Shown piece by piece: positions 8,167 to 16,156 of a stretch of DNA of 21,951 nt. Position numbers and translations under genes: made by a program. Where the stretch lies: assembly GCA_030670605.1 (NCBI GenBank), contig DAOVBK010000004.1:1-21951 (forward strand). Reading direction: 5' to 3'. Position 1 is the stretch's first letter. Each line of letters starts with the position of its first letter. Under the pieces are notes generated by a model that ran no database searches, was not told the origin of the DNA, and worked only from the letters and a program-made list of their open reading frames with translations. Origin of the DNA: Candidatus Stahliibacteriota bacterium (lineage in GTDB: Bacteria; Hydrothermota; Tepidihabitantia; SM23-42).

Positions 8167-8825
8167 CGATTCCCCTCGAGCACGATAGTGAATTCACCTT
8201 TTGTTGTCTTGATACGTGATATCACATCGCTGATTTTTCCTCGGTGTACCTCTTCATAGTATTTCGTCATTTCGCGACAAACCGCGATATTACGGTCACC
8301 GACTGTCACAAGCAACTCATTGAGAAGCTTCTTAATACGTACAGGAGATTCATATATGATGGTTGTTCTTTTTTCATCTTTGAGAGATTCGAGAACCTTG
8401 TTGCGGCGACCGGCTTTCTTTGGTAGAAAACCTTCGAAAACAAAGCGGTCAGGCGGGAGGCCGCTCAGCGCAAGCGCAGTGGTGAGCGCTGAAACGCCAG
8501 GTATAGCACGAACCTCGATACCTTGTTTCAAAGATTCTCTGACGAGAAGATACCCGGGATCAGATATGAGCGGCGTACCGGCATTACTGACAAGGGCAAT
8601 ACTCGTACCCTCTTTGAGGAGGTGCATAAGCTGCGATAACCTCTTTTTCTCATTGTGTTCATGGTATGAGATGAGTTTCTTGTTGATGCCATGTTTATTG
8701 AGCAGTATTCTTGTCCGGCGGGTGTCTTCGCAGGCGATGACATCAACGTCTTCAAGAACACTGATTGCCCGTATCGTGATATCATTGAGATTGCCGATTG
8801 GGGTTGCCACAAGGAAGAGGGGCAT
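8163..8825 (-). CDS. rsmI: 16S rRNA (cytidine1402-2'-O)-methyltransferase
   Basis: 220 residues, a tetrapyrrole-methylase fold using S-adenosylmethionine. Motifs: [11 protein letters not shown] (7-17), CEDTRRT (32-38), YHEHNE (54-59), [12 protein letters not shown] (80-91), [17 protein letters not shown] and YESPVRI. It 2'-O-methylates C1402 in the ribosomal P site. The family usually reads SDAGTP where this protein has SNAGTP. It is shorter than the enterobacterial enzyme, lacking the C-terminal extension. The start overlaps the upstream stop as TAATG. Confidence 0.93.
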   Translation of the reverse strand: MPLFLVATPIGNLNDITIRAISVLEDVDVIACEDTRRTRILLNKHGINKKLISYHEHNEKKRLSQLMHLLKEGTSIALVSNAGTPLISDPGYLLVRESLKQGIEVRAIPGVSALTTALALSGLPPDRFVFEGFLPKKAGRRNKVLESLKDEKRTTIIYESPVRIKKLLNELLVTVGDRNIAVCREMTKYYEEVHRGKISDVISRIKTTKGEFTIVLEGNR

Positions 8826-9775
8826 TACATTTTCAATTTTGTGTAGTCAAAAAAGTGCATAGATTTAAGTGCGAAACGGTAGTCATTGAGCACTTTCTTG
8901 GCAATTATCTCGCTTTCCTTTCCGAGAAATGTCGCAAGTGATTCGAAAAGAAGATCAAGCCACTTCGCCATAGCTTGTGCGAACGGTTTTGGTTCAACGA
9001 CGATCTTTCCACTCATCGTCAGGTCAGATTCTATCTTAATCTGGTCGATGAACGGATACTCACCCTTGACCGTAGATTTTGTGAGCATGAATGTTTTTAG
9101 AACAAGGCTTTCGCCAAGCGGTTGCGCATAACTCTCAAGCAACTGGGAGAAGATTTTGCAGAACATGTCAACTTGAGCAGGAGTTGCCTGCACTGTTGCC
9201 GTATCAGCGATACGGTCAAAGATGGAGAATGTAGTGTCTGGTTTCATCAAGAGTGGCATGATCGCGTCGTCTGTCGATTTCTTCCTACTCCCGGTAATAT
9301 AACAACCGGTAATAGTACCGCTTTCAAAATGAATATATGATTCTTCAATACCGCGTCGCACCCAGATGAAGCCATTGAATTTAGTCGTTTTCAGTCTGTC
9401 AATGAACACCTTCGGCTGTAGACGTGTAAAATTGATGTTCGCCTTGATCGGTTCGATCGTGATCGTCGAAATGATGAGGCTTATGATGATATCGTCAGTT
9501 GCATATTCAGACAGGAATCCTGTTTTCGCATTCTTCGCTTTATCAATCACTTCACTAATTGGCACGATTTTCCGTTCCTTACGCGTGATGCGTCCTGCGT
9601 TGAACGGTTCACCCTGGCGCAAGAAGATGAGTTCAACCGTGTCATGGTAAATTATGGAAATATAGCCGGTAATACGGTGTGCCCGTTCCCGCTTTGCAGC
9701 GCTCAATACGTTGTCAAGATTGATGAATTCCAATCGTGTGTTCTCGAGAAGCGGTCTTCCCCTGGGTAGCTTCAT
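8825..9775 (-). CDS. Protein with two DUF4388-like repeats, function unknown
   Basis: 316 residues, soluble, no signal peptide. Two segments share a pattern: residues 34-61 ([22 protein letters not shown]) and 132-160 ([19 protein letters not shown] then SG). Each is a GxIxV strand, an acidic turn, and a hydrophobic strand ending in a Gly-containing turn. That pattern recalls DUF4388/PATAN effector domains (weak, by eye). The C-terminal 130 residues are helical in appearance and unrecognised. It leads the operon with rsmI, so a regulatory or polarity role is conceivable but not shown. The ATG is five bases behind a good -10 box, implying a leaderless message. Confidence 0.7.
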   Translation of the reverse strand: MKLPRGRPLLENTRLEFINLDNVLSAAKRERAHRITGYISIIYHDTVELIFLRQGEPFNAGRITRKERKIVPISEVIDKAKNAKTGFLSEYATDDIIISLIISTITIEPIKANINFTRLQPKVFIDRLKTTKFNGFIWVRRGIEESYIHFESGTITGCYITGSRKKSTDDAIMPLLMKPDTTFSIFDRIADTATVQATPAQVDMFCKIFSQLLESYAQPLGESLVLKTFMLTKSTVKGEYPFIDQIKIESDLTMSGKIVVEPKPFAQAMAKWLDLLFESLATFLGKESEIIAKKVLNDYRFALKSMHFFDYTKLKM

Positions 9776-9780
9776 ACATC

Positions 9781-9809
9781 ATATTAGCAGAAATACGTCG
9801 GTAAGTCAA
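9781..9809 (-). promoter_or_regulatory. Strong promoter of the DUF4388-like/rsmI operon, leaderless
   Basis: TTGACT (9804-9809), 17-base spacer, TAATAT (9781-9786), then 5 bases to the ATG at 9775. It is arranged back to back with the nifS promoter. Confidence 0.6.
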
Positions 9810-9827
9810 GTAAGCAATGGGCAGCAC

Positions 9828-9855
9828 TTGACTCCGAAATTTCATTCCCTATAAT
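9828..9855 (+). promoter_or_regulatory. Promoter of nifS-mnmA
   Basis: TTGACT (9828-9833), 16-base spacer, TATAAT (9850-9855), 16 bases to the ATG at 9872. AGGA at 9861-9864 serves as ribosome site on a very short leader. Confidence 0.65.
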
Positions 9856-9871
9856 AGCTCAGGAACATAAC

Positions 9872-11029
9872 ATGCGACGCATTTACTTAGACTACGCGGC
9901 AACAACACCAACACATCCTGAGGTCCTCGCTGCTATGCAACCGTACTTTTCAGAGACCTTCGGCAACCCGATGAGTCTGCACGCGGCTGGCCGACGTGCG
10001 CAGGAGGCGCTTGACGCATCACGGCATACCGTTGCACAGGCACTCGGCGCTGACCCCGAAGAAATCGTATTCACATCAGGTGGATCAGAATCAGATAACT
10101 GCGCGATCAAAGGTGTTGCCTATGCACTCAAAGAAAAGGGGAATCACATTATTACATCGACTATTGAGCATCATGCAGTCCTTGAACCCTGTCATTTCCT
10201 GCAACAACAGGGTTTCGAGGTGACGTGCGTGCCGGTTGATGGGTATGGTGTGGTTGACCCCGATGATGTCGAGAAGGCGATCACGAGCAAAACAATACTG
10301 GTTTCCATCATGCATGCGAATAATGAGGTTGGAACGATTGAGCCGATTGCGGAGATCAGTTCGACATGCAGAGAAAAAGGTGTGCATATGCATACCGATG
10401 CTGTCCAGTCATTTGGCGCACTGGATATCAACGTGAATCAGATTGGCGTGGATTTACTCACACTTTCAGCACACAAATTCTATGGTCCGAAAGGCGTCGG
10501 CGTGCTGTATGTCAAAAAAGGAACGAGAATCGTGCCGCTGATACACGGTGGTGGTCAGGAATCGAATAGGCGTGCATCAACACACAACGTGCCGGGGATT
10601 GTTGGTTGTGCCAAGGCAGTTGCATTGACAGTTAAGGAGAGGAGTCAACGTGTGCAGCATGCACGACACCTTCGCGACAAACTTATTCACGCAATCCAGG
10701 GAAAAGTGAAGGATGTACGATTCAATGGACATCCTGAAAATCGGTTGCCAAATAATTGTCACATGATAGTTAAGTATGAGGAAGGCGAATCAATGTTGCT
10801 CAAGCTTGATGCGCTCGGCATCGAAGCGGCAACAGGCTCAGCATGTTCATCAGGTTCTCTGGAGCCTTCGCACGTGCTCGTTGCTCTCGGTATTTCTCGG
10901 GAAGAGGTTCATGGTTCACTCCGGATGACAGTCGGCAGGTTAACAACAGAACAAGACATCGATTATGTTAAAGATGTGTTTCCAAAGATTGTCGCTGAAT
11001 TACGGAAGATGTCACCAATGACGCAATAG
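9872..11029 (+). CDS. Cysteine desulfurase, NifS/IscS family
   Basis: 385 residues, class-V aminotransferase fold. It removes sulfur from L-cysteine to form alanine and an enzyme persulfide. Seen: YLDYAATTPTHPEV (5-18), TSGGSESDN (68-76), EHHAVLEP (99-106), HANNEVGTIEP (148-158), the PLP Lys202 in SAHKFYGPKG, and the sulfur-carrying Cys325 in TGSACSSGSLEPSHVL. The short active loop without long insertions fits the IscS/NifS group. The next gene is mnmA, so the likely job is supplying sulfur for tRNA thiolation, plus Fe-S clusters (the neighbouring IorA needs them). No IscU or NifU gene is in the window. Confidence 0.93.
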   Translation: MRRIYLDYAATTPTHPEVLAAMQPYFSETFGNPMSLHAAGRRAQEALDASRHTVAQALGADPEEIVFTSGGSESDNCAIKGVAYALKEKGNHIITSTIEHHAVLEPCHFLQQQGFEVTCVPVDGYGVVDPDDVEKAITSKTILVSIMHANNEVGTIEPIAEISSTCREKGVHMHTDAVQSFGALDINVNQIGVDLLTLSAHKFYGPKGVGVLYVKKGTRIVPLIHGGGQESNRRASTHNVPGIVGCAKAVALTVKERSQRVQHARHLRDKLIHAIQGKVKDVRFNGHPENRLPNNCHMIVKYEEGESMLLKLDALGIEAATGSACSSGSLEPSHVLVALGISREEVHGSLRMTVGRLTTEQDIDYVKDVFPKIVAELRKMSPMTQ

Positions 11030-11063
11030 CGTCCTATTCAGGCAGCTATTGTCCAGGAAGAAC

Positions 11064-12092
11064 ATGGAAAAGGTCCTCGTGGCACTGAGTGGTGGTGTTG
11101 ATTCTGCAACCGCTGCGGCAGTACTGAAACGAACAGGTCACCAGGTTGAGGGCGCGATCATGGTGTTCGAGGGCGTTACGGATGATGCAATTCAGTGCGC
11201 TAAGGCCTCTGCCGAGAGGCTAAACATACCATTCCACCGCATTGACCTGACGGAAGAATTCCGTAGCAAAATCATCCAGGATTTCATAAACGAGTATACT
11301 CAGGGCAGGACGCCAAATCCGTGTATTCTCTGCAATGAATGCATTAAATTCGGTGCCTTCATGAAAATCGCAGAAAGTCGGGGATTCTCAAAAATTGCGA
11401 CAGGTCACTATGCAGTTATTTGTGAAGAGAAAGGGAGGTTTTTCTTAAAACGGGGCAGAGATAAGAACGAACAATCGTACTTTCTCTACCGGTTGAGTCA
11501 ACAGCAGCTGGCTCGAGCACTCCTCCCCATGGGACAGTACACAAAGGCACAGACGCGCACCCTCGCGCATGAATTTGGACTTCCGACAGCGCGCCGCACA
11601 AAAAGCCAGGATGCTTGTTTCATCCCAGATAACGATTATGTACTGTTCCTCAAGAAATACGTAACACAGCGTCCCGGTCCGATTCTTTACAAGAATGGTC
11701 ACGTTATCGGTGAACATGAAGGGATTATCGGCTACACGTGTGGTCAGCGCCGAGGGATTGGGCTGAGCCGCAGCAAACCATACTACATTACAAAGATTGA
11801 CCTGGAGCAGAACGCACTATATGTTGGTGACAAGGATGATGTATACCACACACAGCTCATTGCGGCTGACGTGCACTTCATACCGTTCGATACACTTGAG
11901 AAAACCATTGAGGTGACGGCGAAACCACGCTACGTAGCACCGTTGACAGAAGCGTCTGTTGAACCGCTATCTAACAATAAGGTGAACGTTACCTTCAGAA
12001 AAGCTCAGCTTGCGCCGACGCCAGGTCAATCAGTTGTTTTTTATCAAGGTACCATTGTAGTCGGTGGTGGGATTATCGAGGAGGTTTTGTAG
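11064..12092 (+). CDS. mnmA: tRNA-specific 2-thiouridylase
   Basis: 342 residues. PP-loop SGGVDS (9-14), nucleophile and persulfide Cys87 in NPCILCN and Cys185 in SQDACFIP (98 residues apart, as in the known enzymes), TGHYA (113-117), and GYTCGQRRGIGL in the central domain. It installs sulfur at C2 of wobble uridine in Lys, Glu and Gln tRNAs using ATP and persulfide. The segment between the first strands (VFEGVTDD...) is shorter than in E. coli-type enzymes, where a CC-containing insertion is usual. ATG at 11064 is preferred over TTG 11049 because AGGAAG (11055-11060) precedes it. It lies 34 bases behind nifS. Confidence 0.93.
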   Translation: MEKVLVALSGGVDSATAAAVLKRTGHQVEGAIMVFEGVTDDAIQCAKASAERLNIPFHRIDLTEEFRSKIIQDFINEYTQGRTPNPCILCNECIKFGAFMKIAESRGFSKIATGHYAVICEEKGRFFLKRGRDKNEQSYFLYRLSQQQLARALLPMGQYTKAQTRTLAHEFGLPTARRTKSQDACFIPDNDYVLFLKKYVTQRPGPILYKNGHVIGEHEGIIGYTCGQRRGIGLSRSKPYYITKIDLEQNALYVGDKDDVYHTQLIAADVHFIPFDTLEKTIEVTAKPRYVAPLTEASVEPLSNNKVNVTFRKAQLAPTPGQSVVFYQGTIVVGGGIIEEVL

Positions 12093-12097
12093 GATAG

Positions 12098-12775
12098 TTA
12101 CAGCCGCATTTTGTGAAACCCCTCGGCATAGGTAACGTTGATTCTTTTCCCGTAATCCATTACGTATCGCGTAATACGTTTTTCCCAATGGGGGAGGAGT
12201 TTGAGTTGGCTCTTATGGCGTTTGATTGCTTTCATTTTCTTGGCATAGGTTGTCGTGATGTCATTGATGAATGTCGCCTTATCAGTAGGTGTCAATAGTA
12301 ATTCTCGTGGTCGGTGTGGTTTCAACCCAATTTCAGCAAGAGATAAACAGAAGTGCCAATCACGCGCAATCATGATTGCTTGGATCACTGCCTGACCGGT
12401 TGCCCGGTGGTCCGGATGAAACATACGGTACCATGGATCATTCGTCACGATTGTATACGGTTTCAGGTGTCTTATGAGTACGGCGAGTTCTATTTTCAAA
12501 CACCCTTCTGCATCAACTGCGCCGTCTGGTTTACGCAAGAAAATGACCTTCTTGACACCAAGAAACCGGGCAGCACTTCGCGCCTCTTTCTCACGTGTTT
12601 CTGCCACCATGAATGGTAATGCATTCCTGTTCCAGGTTCCTTTCTCACCACATGACACAATGATGTAGTGAACATTCCCTTCCTGTGTCCACTGGGCAAT
12701 CGTGCCCCCAGAGGAGAGCTCAGGGTCATCAGGGTGAGCCATGATGATGAGTCTAGTTTTTTGCGATTTCTTCAT
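12098..12775 (-). CDS. PIG-L/LmbE-family N-deacetylase (MshB/BshB-like)
   Basis: 225 residues. Zinc-binding and catalytic motif AHPDDPE (13-19) with the GGTI turn, SCGEKGT (41-47), RKPDG (81-85) and HPDHRATG (120-127). The family removes an acetyl group from N-acetylglucosamine linked to an aglycone: mycothiol and bacillithiol precursors, GlcNAc-PI, or other glycans. It overlaps by 23 bases the MshA-like glycosyltransferase gene, which pairs glycosylation with deacetylation as in mshA-mshB or bshA-bshB. It is the last gene of the operon and converges on mnmA with only 5 bases between stops. Aglycone unknown. Confidence 0.88.
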   Translation of the reverse strand: MKKSQKTRLIIMAHPDDPELSSGGTIAQWTQEGNVHYIIVSCGEKGTWNRNALPFMVAETREKEARSAARFLGVKKVIFLRKPDGAVDAEGCLKIELAVLIRHLKPYTIVTNDPWYRMFHPDHRATGQAVIQAIMIARDWHFCLSLAEIGLKPHRPRELLLTPTDKATFINDITTTYAKKMKAIKRHKSQLKLLPHWEKRITRYVMDYGKRINVTYAEGFHKMRL

Positions 12776-13820
12776 AGGTCTTTAGATATACACGCGCAAT
12801 GCGTGACCAGTCATAGTTTTTGACAACCTTGCTACCATGGTTGCCAAGATCGTACCTGGTTGTTTTGTTACTAATGAGAAATGCAATAGCACGGGCGAGC
12901 TCACGGGTATTCCGTTCAACGAGTATCCCGGCACGGTTGCCAACTGTCTCGGATAATCCAGTGTCTTCAAAACCGATAACCGGACGCGCAGAAGCCATTG
13001 CTTCAAGCGCAACAAGACCGAAAGATTCGTAGTATGATGGTAGAATGACCATTGCCGCGTGCTCATAGTAGTGGGTCAGCTCGTCGTGACTGACCGGACC
13101 AGTAAAACTGATACGCAGGCCTTTTGCATATGATTTGATACTCTCAAGATCACCTTGCTTCTGCGATGGTCCACCGACAATATCGAGACGCAAGTTATTG
13201 TTAAGTAAACGCAGTGCATCGATAAGCAATTCAAGACCCTTTATTGGATCGATACGTCCGACATAGAGGAGATTTGAGCTACCATCAACGCGTGCCGTGA
13301 ATCGTGTGGTATCGACTCCGTGCGGAATCGCGATGACCTGTGCTCGAGGAGTGTGTGTCGCAAGCGCACGTTTTTCTTTGGTCGTTGGGGATAAGATGAT
13401 ATCGCACGACCGCATAATCTCTTCTTCTATTTCTATTCGCACTTTGTTCTTTTTGATTGTCTTGAATGTTTCAATTGTGTGGAATGTATGTACCCATGGA
13501 ATCTTGGCAGCTTTTTTCAGATGGAGCCCGATAATGCCTGAGAGCCAGTAATGCGTATGTATGATATCGTAACGCAGCAAGACATGATGCTGCATGACCT
13601 CATCGGCAAACTCCACAAGATTCTTTTTGTCGATATAGTATATATTAACATTGTCATGAAACGTCACACGTGCGCTCTTACCGTAGGTGAAGATATCAAC
13701 TGTGCAGAAACGGGCGAGCCTGGCGTACAGGTTGGAAGTAAAAACATTCATCCCGCCAGAACTTCCTGCGCCGATTGGTTCGAGCGGAGAAGAATGGTAC
13801 GATACGACACAAATTCTCAT
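12753..13820 (-). CDS. GT4-family glycosyltransferase, MshA-like
   Basis: 355 residues, GT-B fold. GSSGGMNVF (19-27), HTHYWLSG (88-95), HTFHT (111-115), IPHGVD (165-170), YVGRIDPIKG with Arg189 and Lys194 (diphosphate binding), VGGPS (215-219), and the EX7E region YESFGLVALE (264-273). SGGMNV and HYWLSG are hallmarks I associate with MshA and the sucrose-phosphate-synthase branch, rather than BshA. The likely donor is UDP-GlcNAc and the acceptor a polyol phosphate or malate-like acid; both are inference. ATGA overlap with the CelD-like gene upstream. Confidence 0.88.
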   Translation of the reverse strand: MRICVVSYHSSPLEPIGAGSSGGMNVFTSNLYARLARFCTVDIFTYGKSARVTFHDNVNIYYIDKKNLVEFADEVMQHHVLLRYDIIHTHYWLSGIIGLHLKKAAKIPWVHTFHTIETFKTIKKNKVRIEIEEEIMRSCDIILSPTTKEKRALATHTPRAQVIAIPHGVDTTRFTARVDGSSNLLYVGRIDPIKGLELLIDALRLLNNNLRLDIVGGPSQKQGDLESIKSYAKGLRISFTGPVSHDELTHYYEHAAMVILPSYYESFGLVALEAMASARPVIGFEDTGLSETVGNRAGILVERNTRELARAIAFLISNKTTRYDLGNHGSKVVKNYDWSRIARVYLKTYEEIAKN

Positions 13821-14752
13821 ACCCGTAACCTTACCGTATGTTGCTTGCGCGCACCAAAGCGGAACTTATATTCCTCATCGCCTCGTAGAAAATCATAGTA
13901 CCTATCTCTTTCTGTGATTGCATCTTTAATGTCTAAACCTATCGCTATGATACCGGGTGATAGATGTGTGTACCTTGGATTGATCCCCATATTATACAGA
14001 TAGATACGTTTGTGAAAAGAGAAAGCAAATAGTGTAGCAATAGGTTCGCCATCGATGCATGCAGTGCGGAGTCTGAGCCAACCTTTTTCAAAAAAACACG
14101 TTGCGATTGCCGTGAAGAATGCTTGCATGTCTAGCGTAAGAAATTGTCGCTTGTGCGCATCCCGTATCATGAGTTCAAAAAGGGACTCGATGGCATCGGG
14201 TGTGCACGTCTCCAACCGGACGGCTTGTCCCTTTCGCAACTTCCTTCGTAATTCATGACGTACTTTTGCCGTGAGCATGGCGAGGTAATCATCCCATGAT
14301 GCGGGGAGCTTGAGGAGCGGATTCATGTCTGCCGTCTCAGCCGTTACGCTGTGCGGGTAATTAGTGCAGCGCTGCACAAGCGGGTTTATTTGGTCAAGAG
14401 GGGAAAGATCCGCATGCAGTCTTTCACGCCTGATAAATGATACGAGTTCTCTGATGATGTCGTCTTCATAGCCGCGTACATAGACAAAACCAGTCAGGTC
14501 AGTAACACGCTCATCGACAATGAAGCGAACTGTGGTGTCGTTGATCTGTATTGGCATGATACCAACACATGTGTCTTTGTCATACAAGAGCATTATGTCC
14601 GGTTCCTTATGCAAGAGGAAGCGCGACAAGCAGTCAAACCATTCAAAACTCACAAACGGCGAGGAGTCTGGTGTGTCGCTGAAGAGTTGGTCCCAGAGTG
14701 TTTGACAACGACTCAACTTTTCATATTTCATTCTTAAAATGCGATGTGACAT
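13817..14752 (-). CDS. CelD/BcsL-type (Acetyltransf_6, FemAB-like) acyltransferase
   Basis: About 311 residues. It has the two-lobed GNAT architecture: N-terminal SSPFVSFEWFDCL, a middle KVRHELRRKLRKG helix, and the C-terminal YDFLRGDEEYKFRFG signature (about 286-300). The family transfers acyl or aminoacyl groups and often sits in polysaccharide or wall loci. In this operon it could acylate, or add an amino acid to, the glucosamine unit (inference). The start is uncertain: ATG 14752 has GAGAAGG very close by; ATG 14731 is an alternative; TTG 14791 would overlap the upstream gene by 71 bases with no ribosome site. Confidence 0.8.
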   Translation of the reverse strand: MSHRILRMKYEKLSRCQTLWDQLFSDTPDSSPFVSFEWFDCLSRFLLHKEPDIMLLYDKDTCVGIMPIQINDTTVRFIVDERVTDLTGFVYVRGYEDDIIRELVSFIRRERLHADLSPLDQINPLVQRCTNYPHSVTAETADMNPLLKLPASWDDYLAMLTAKVRHELRRKLRKGQAVRLETCTPDAIESLFELMIRDAHKRQFLTLDMQAFFTAIATCFFEKGWLRLRTACIDGEPIATLFAFSFHKRIYLYNMGINPRYTHLSPGIIAIGLDIKDAITERDRYYDFLRGDEEYKFRFGARKQHTVRLRV

Positions 14753-15302
14753 ACCTTCTCGTGATTCTAAAATCCCACATATTTCTGCCAAGCAATTTCA
14801 GGCGCTGCACTGACCCGTACTCTGAGAAGCCACACTGTTCGATTCCCTTTATCGAACTCATATTCTGTGCACCGGCAAAGATAAGGGCATGTGAATACCC
14901 GCGTTGCTTAAAGAAATCTGCCGCACGATTCAAGAGGGTTGCATAGATGTGCTTGCCGCGATACACAGGATGCGTGAATGCATCGTATAAGTAGACTTCA
15001 CGCGGTTCAATGATCAGCCAGTCATCAATTTCACCGACCCAACAATCCTTTGTCGTGGCAAAGAGATAGCCCAGCGGTTGTGCTTGATGAAATGCAATAA
15101 GAACAGTATCGTGGCGTTTGTTGCGCTGTTCGCGAATGGTTTTGTCAAATAGTTCTAGTTCTGGAACGAACTCACTGATTGAAACATCAACTGGTATCAG
15201 TGCCGTGATCATTTGCCGGTGTTGGTCAAGTTTCAAATAGTAGAGCTTGAGATGCTCGCGTGATACCGACAGGCTGAAACCTGTATACTGTGTCTTTATC
15301 AA
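14721..15302 (-). CDS. GNAT-family N-acetyltransferase
   Basis: 193 residues. The acetyl-CoA-binding motif A lies in YLYDAFTHPVYRGKHIY (104-120; RGKHIY pyrophosphate loop), followed by a helix, FAGAQNMSSIKGIEQCGF (motif B) and a C-terminal beta strand. Mycothiol synthase MshD also belongs to this superfamily, but similarity here is only at fold level. The TTG start overlaps the hydrolase stop as TTGA and has a GGAG ribosome site six bases upstream, so the start is well supported. Substrate unknown; probably the amino-sugar product of the downstream genes. Confidence 0.82.
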   Translation of the reverse strand: MIKTQYTGFSLSVSREHLKLYYLKLDQHRQMITALIPVDVSISEFVPELELFDKTIREQRNKRHDTVLIAFHQAQPLGYLFATTKDCWVGEIDDWLIIEPREVYLYDAFTHPVYRGKHIYATLLNRAADFFKQRGYSHALIFAGAQNMSSIKGIEQCGFSEYGSVQRLKLLGRNMWDFRITRRYVTSHFKNEI

Positions 15303-15835
15303 TAGAGGCTCCGTTCCCTGCCAATTGTTGTTGATGGTCCATGGCCTGGATACACCCTTGTCGCATCAGGGAGAATGAGTAACTTCTCGCGTATGCTTTT
15401 GTAGATCGCTTTTTCATTTCCACCAGACGCAGTGGCACCTGGTCCATTAGGAAACAATGTGTCACCTGAAAAAAGAATATCATTCCAGAGAAAACAACAG
15501 CCGCCAGGCGTATGTCCTGGTGTGTGGATTACCGCGATCTGTTCTCCGCAGAAATCGAGGATTTGTCCATCCGCAAGTCTCAAATCGAAATCCTCAGTCC
15601 AGTCCAATGGATGAATTGCTGCCTGTGCATTGGTTGCTTTCTTGACTGCACGCAGGGCCGTTATATGGTCGTAGTGTTTGTGCGTGGCAAGGATGAGTTC
15701 AATTTCTAATTCAGTAACTGCCCTGAGGATTTTCTCCGGCTCATCGCCAGGGTCAATAATGAGTGCCATTTTGTCTTTCTTGAGTATATAGCAGTTTGTT
15801 TCAAGACTGCCGACGATTATTTGTTCTATATTCAT
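15299..15835 (-). CDS. Metallo-beta-lactamase-fold hydrolase, glyoxalase II-like
   Basis: 178 residues from ATG 15835. Metal ligands THKHYDH (51-57), His108 in HTPGHTPGG, Asp125 in FSGDTLF, and His165 in PGHGPSTTIG, so the binuclear site is complete. The short length fits the compact bacterial group of thioester hydrolases and related enzymes. These often act on thiol conjugates, which is suggestive beside an MshA/MshB-like pair. Upstream in-frame codons (to 15922) are rejected, since they run through the promoter. First gene of the five-gene operon. Confidence 0.88.
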   Translation of the reverse strand: MNIEQIIVGSLETNCYILKKDKMALIIDPGDEPEKILRAVTELEIELILATHKHYDHITALRAVKKATNAQAAIHPLDWTEDFDLRLADGQILDFCGEQIAVIHTPGHTPGGCCFLWNDILFSGDTLFPNGPGATASGGNEKAIYKSIREKLLILPDATRVYPGHGPSTTIGRERSLY

Positions 15836-15851
15836 ATATGAATTCAAGTTT

Positions 15852-15880
15852 ATTATACACCGCAGAGTATGATAAGTCAA
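15852..15880 (-). promoter_or_regulatory. Promoter of the hydrolase/GNAT/CelD/GT4/PIG-L operon
   Basis: TTGACT (15875-15880), 17-base spacer, TATAAT (15852-15857), 16 bases to the ATG. Near-consensus. The leader would be about nine bases, with no clear ribosome site. Confidence 0.65.
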
Positions 15881-15915
15881 GAAAGAGCACGGTTTTGAGC
15901 ACTGACTGCACCGAC

Positions 15916-15943
15916 TTGACAAGAGATATCGACCATATACAAT
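15916..15943 (+). promoter_or_regulatory. Orphan rightward promoter
   Basis: TTGACA (15916-15921), 16-base spacer, TACAAT (15938-15943). The first ATG downstream (15949) opens only nine codons before a stop. The next real gene, the metal-binding lipoprotein, starts about 410 bases on. Confidence 0.5.
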
Positions 15944-15969
15944 GAGAATGAAAGAAGACAGATATGGAT

Positions 15970-15994
15970 CCCGATAGCGCTGACGCGCAACGGG
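15970..15994. repeat. Dispersed palindromic repeat, copy 2
   Basis: CCCGATAGCGCT then GACGCGCAACGGG. It matches the element at 3395-3418 except for one transition and the loop bases. Confidence 0.65.
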
Positions 15995-16025
15995 ATGCTG
16001 ATTTTTGCAGCCAACTCAAAGACTT

Positions 16026-16156
16026 GGGCAAAAATCGCAAAGGCAAAAGGGGAAAGCTAAATAGCCGATGGTGAATTGTGAATTGCGTGAGATCACTAGT
16101 CTAACTGTGGGAGCGACTTCCTGGTCGCGATACTCGGAGGGCAAAAATCGCAAAGG
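16026..16156. repeat. 18-bp direct repeat pair
   Basis: GGGCAAAAATCGCAAAGG occurs exactly at 16026-16043 and 16139-16156, each followed by GCAAAAGGG-type sequence. Confidence 0.75.
16109..16132. repeat. REP-like hairpin
   Basis: GGGAGCGAC at the left and GTCGCGA at the right pair through GCGAC/GTCGC around a TTCCTG loop. The head and asymmetric flanks resemble bacterial REP units. Only one copy is in the window. Confidence 0.5.

Noticed and set aside
11024..11051. CAATAGC/GCTATTG hairpin at the nifS stop
   Set aside because: Seven-base arms, a 14-base loop and no T-tract; too weak to call a terminator or attenuator.
14753..14791. TTG start for the CelD-like gene
   Set aside because: Would overlap the GNAT gene by 71 bases, without a ribosome site.
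15836..15922. Upstream extension of the glyoxalase-II-like gene
   Set aside because: It would read through a near-consensus promoter, and the family begins at MNIEQI.
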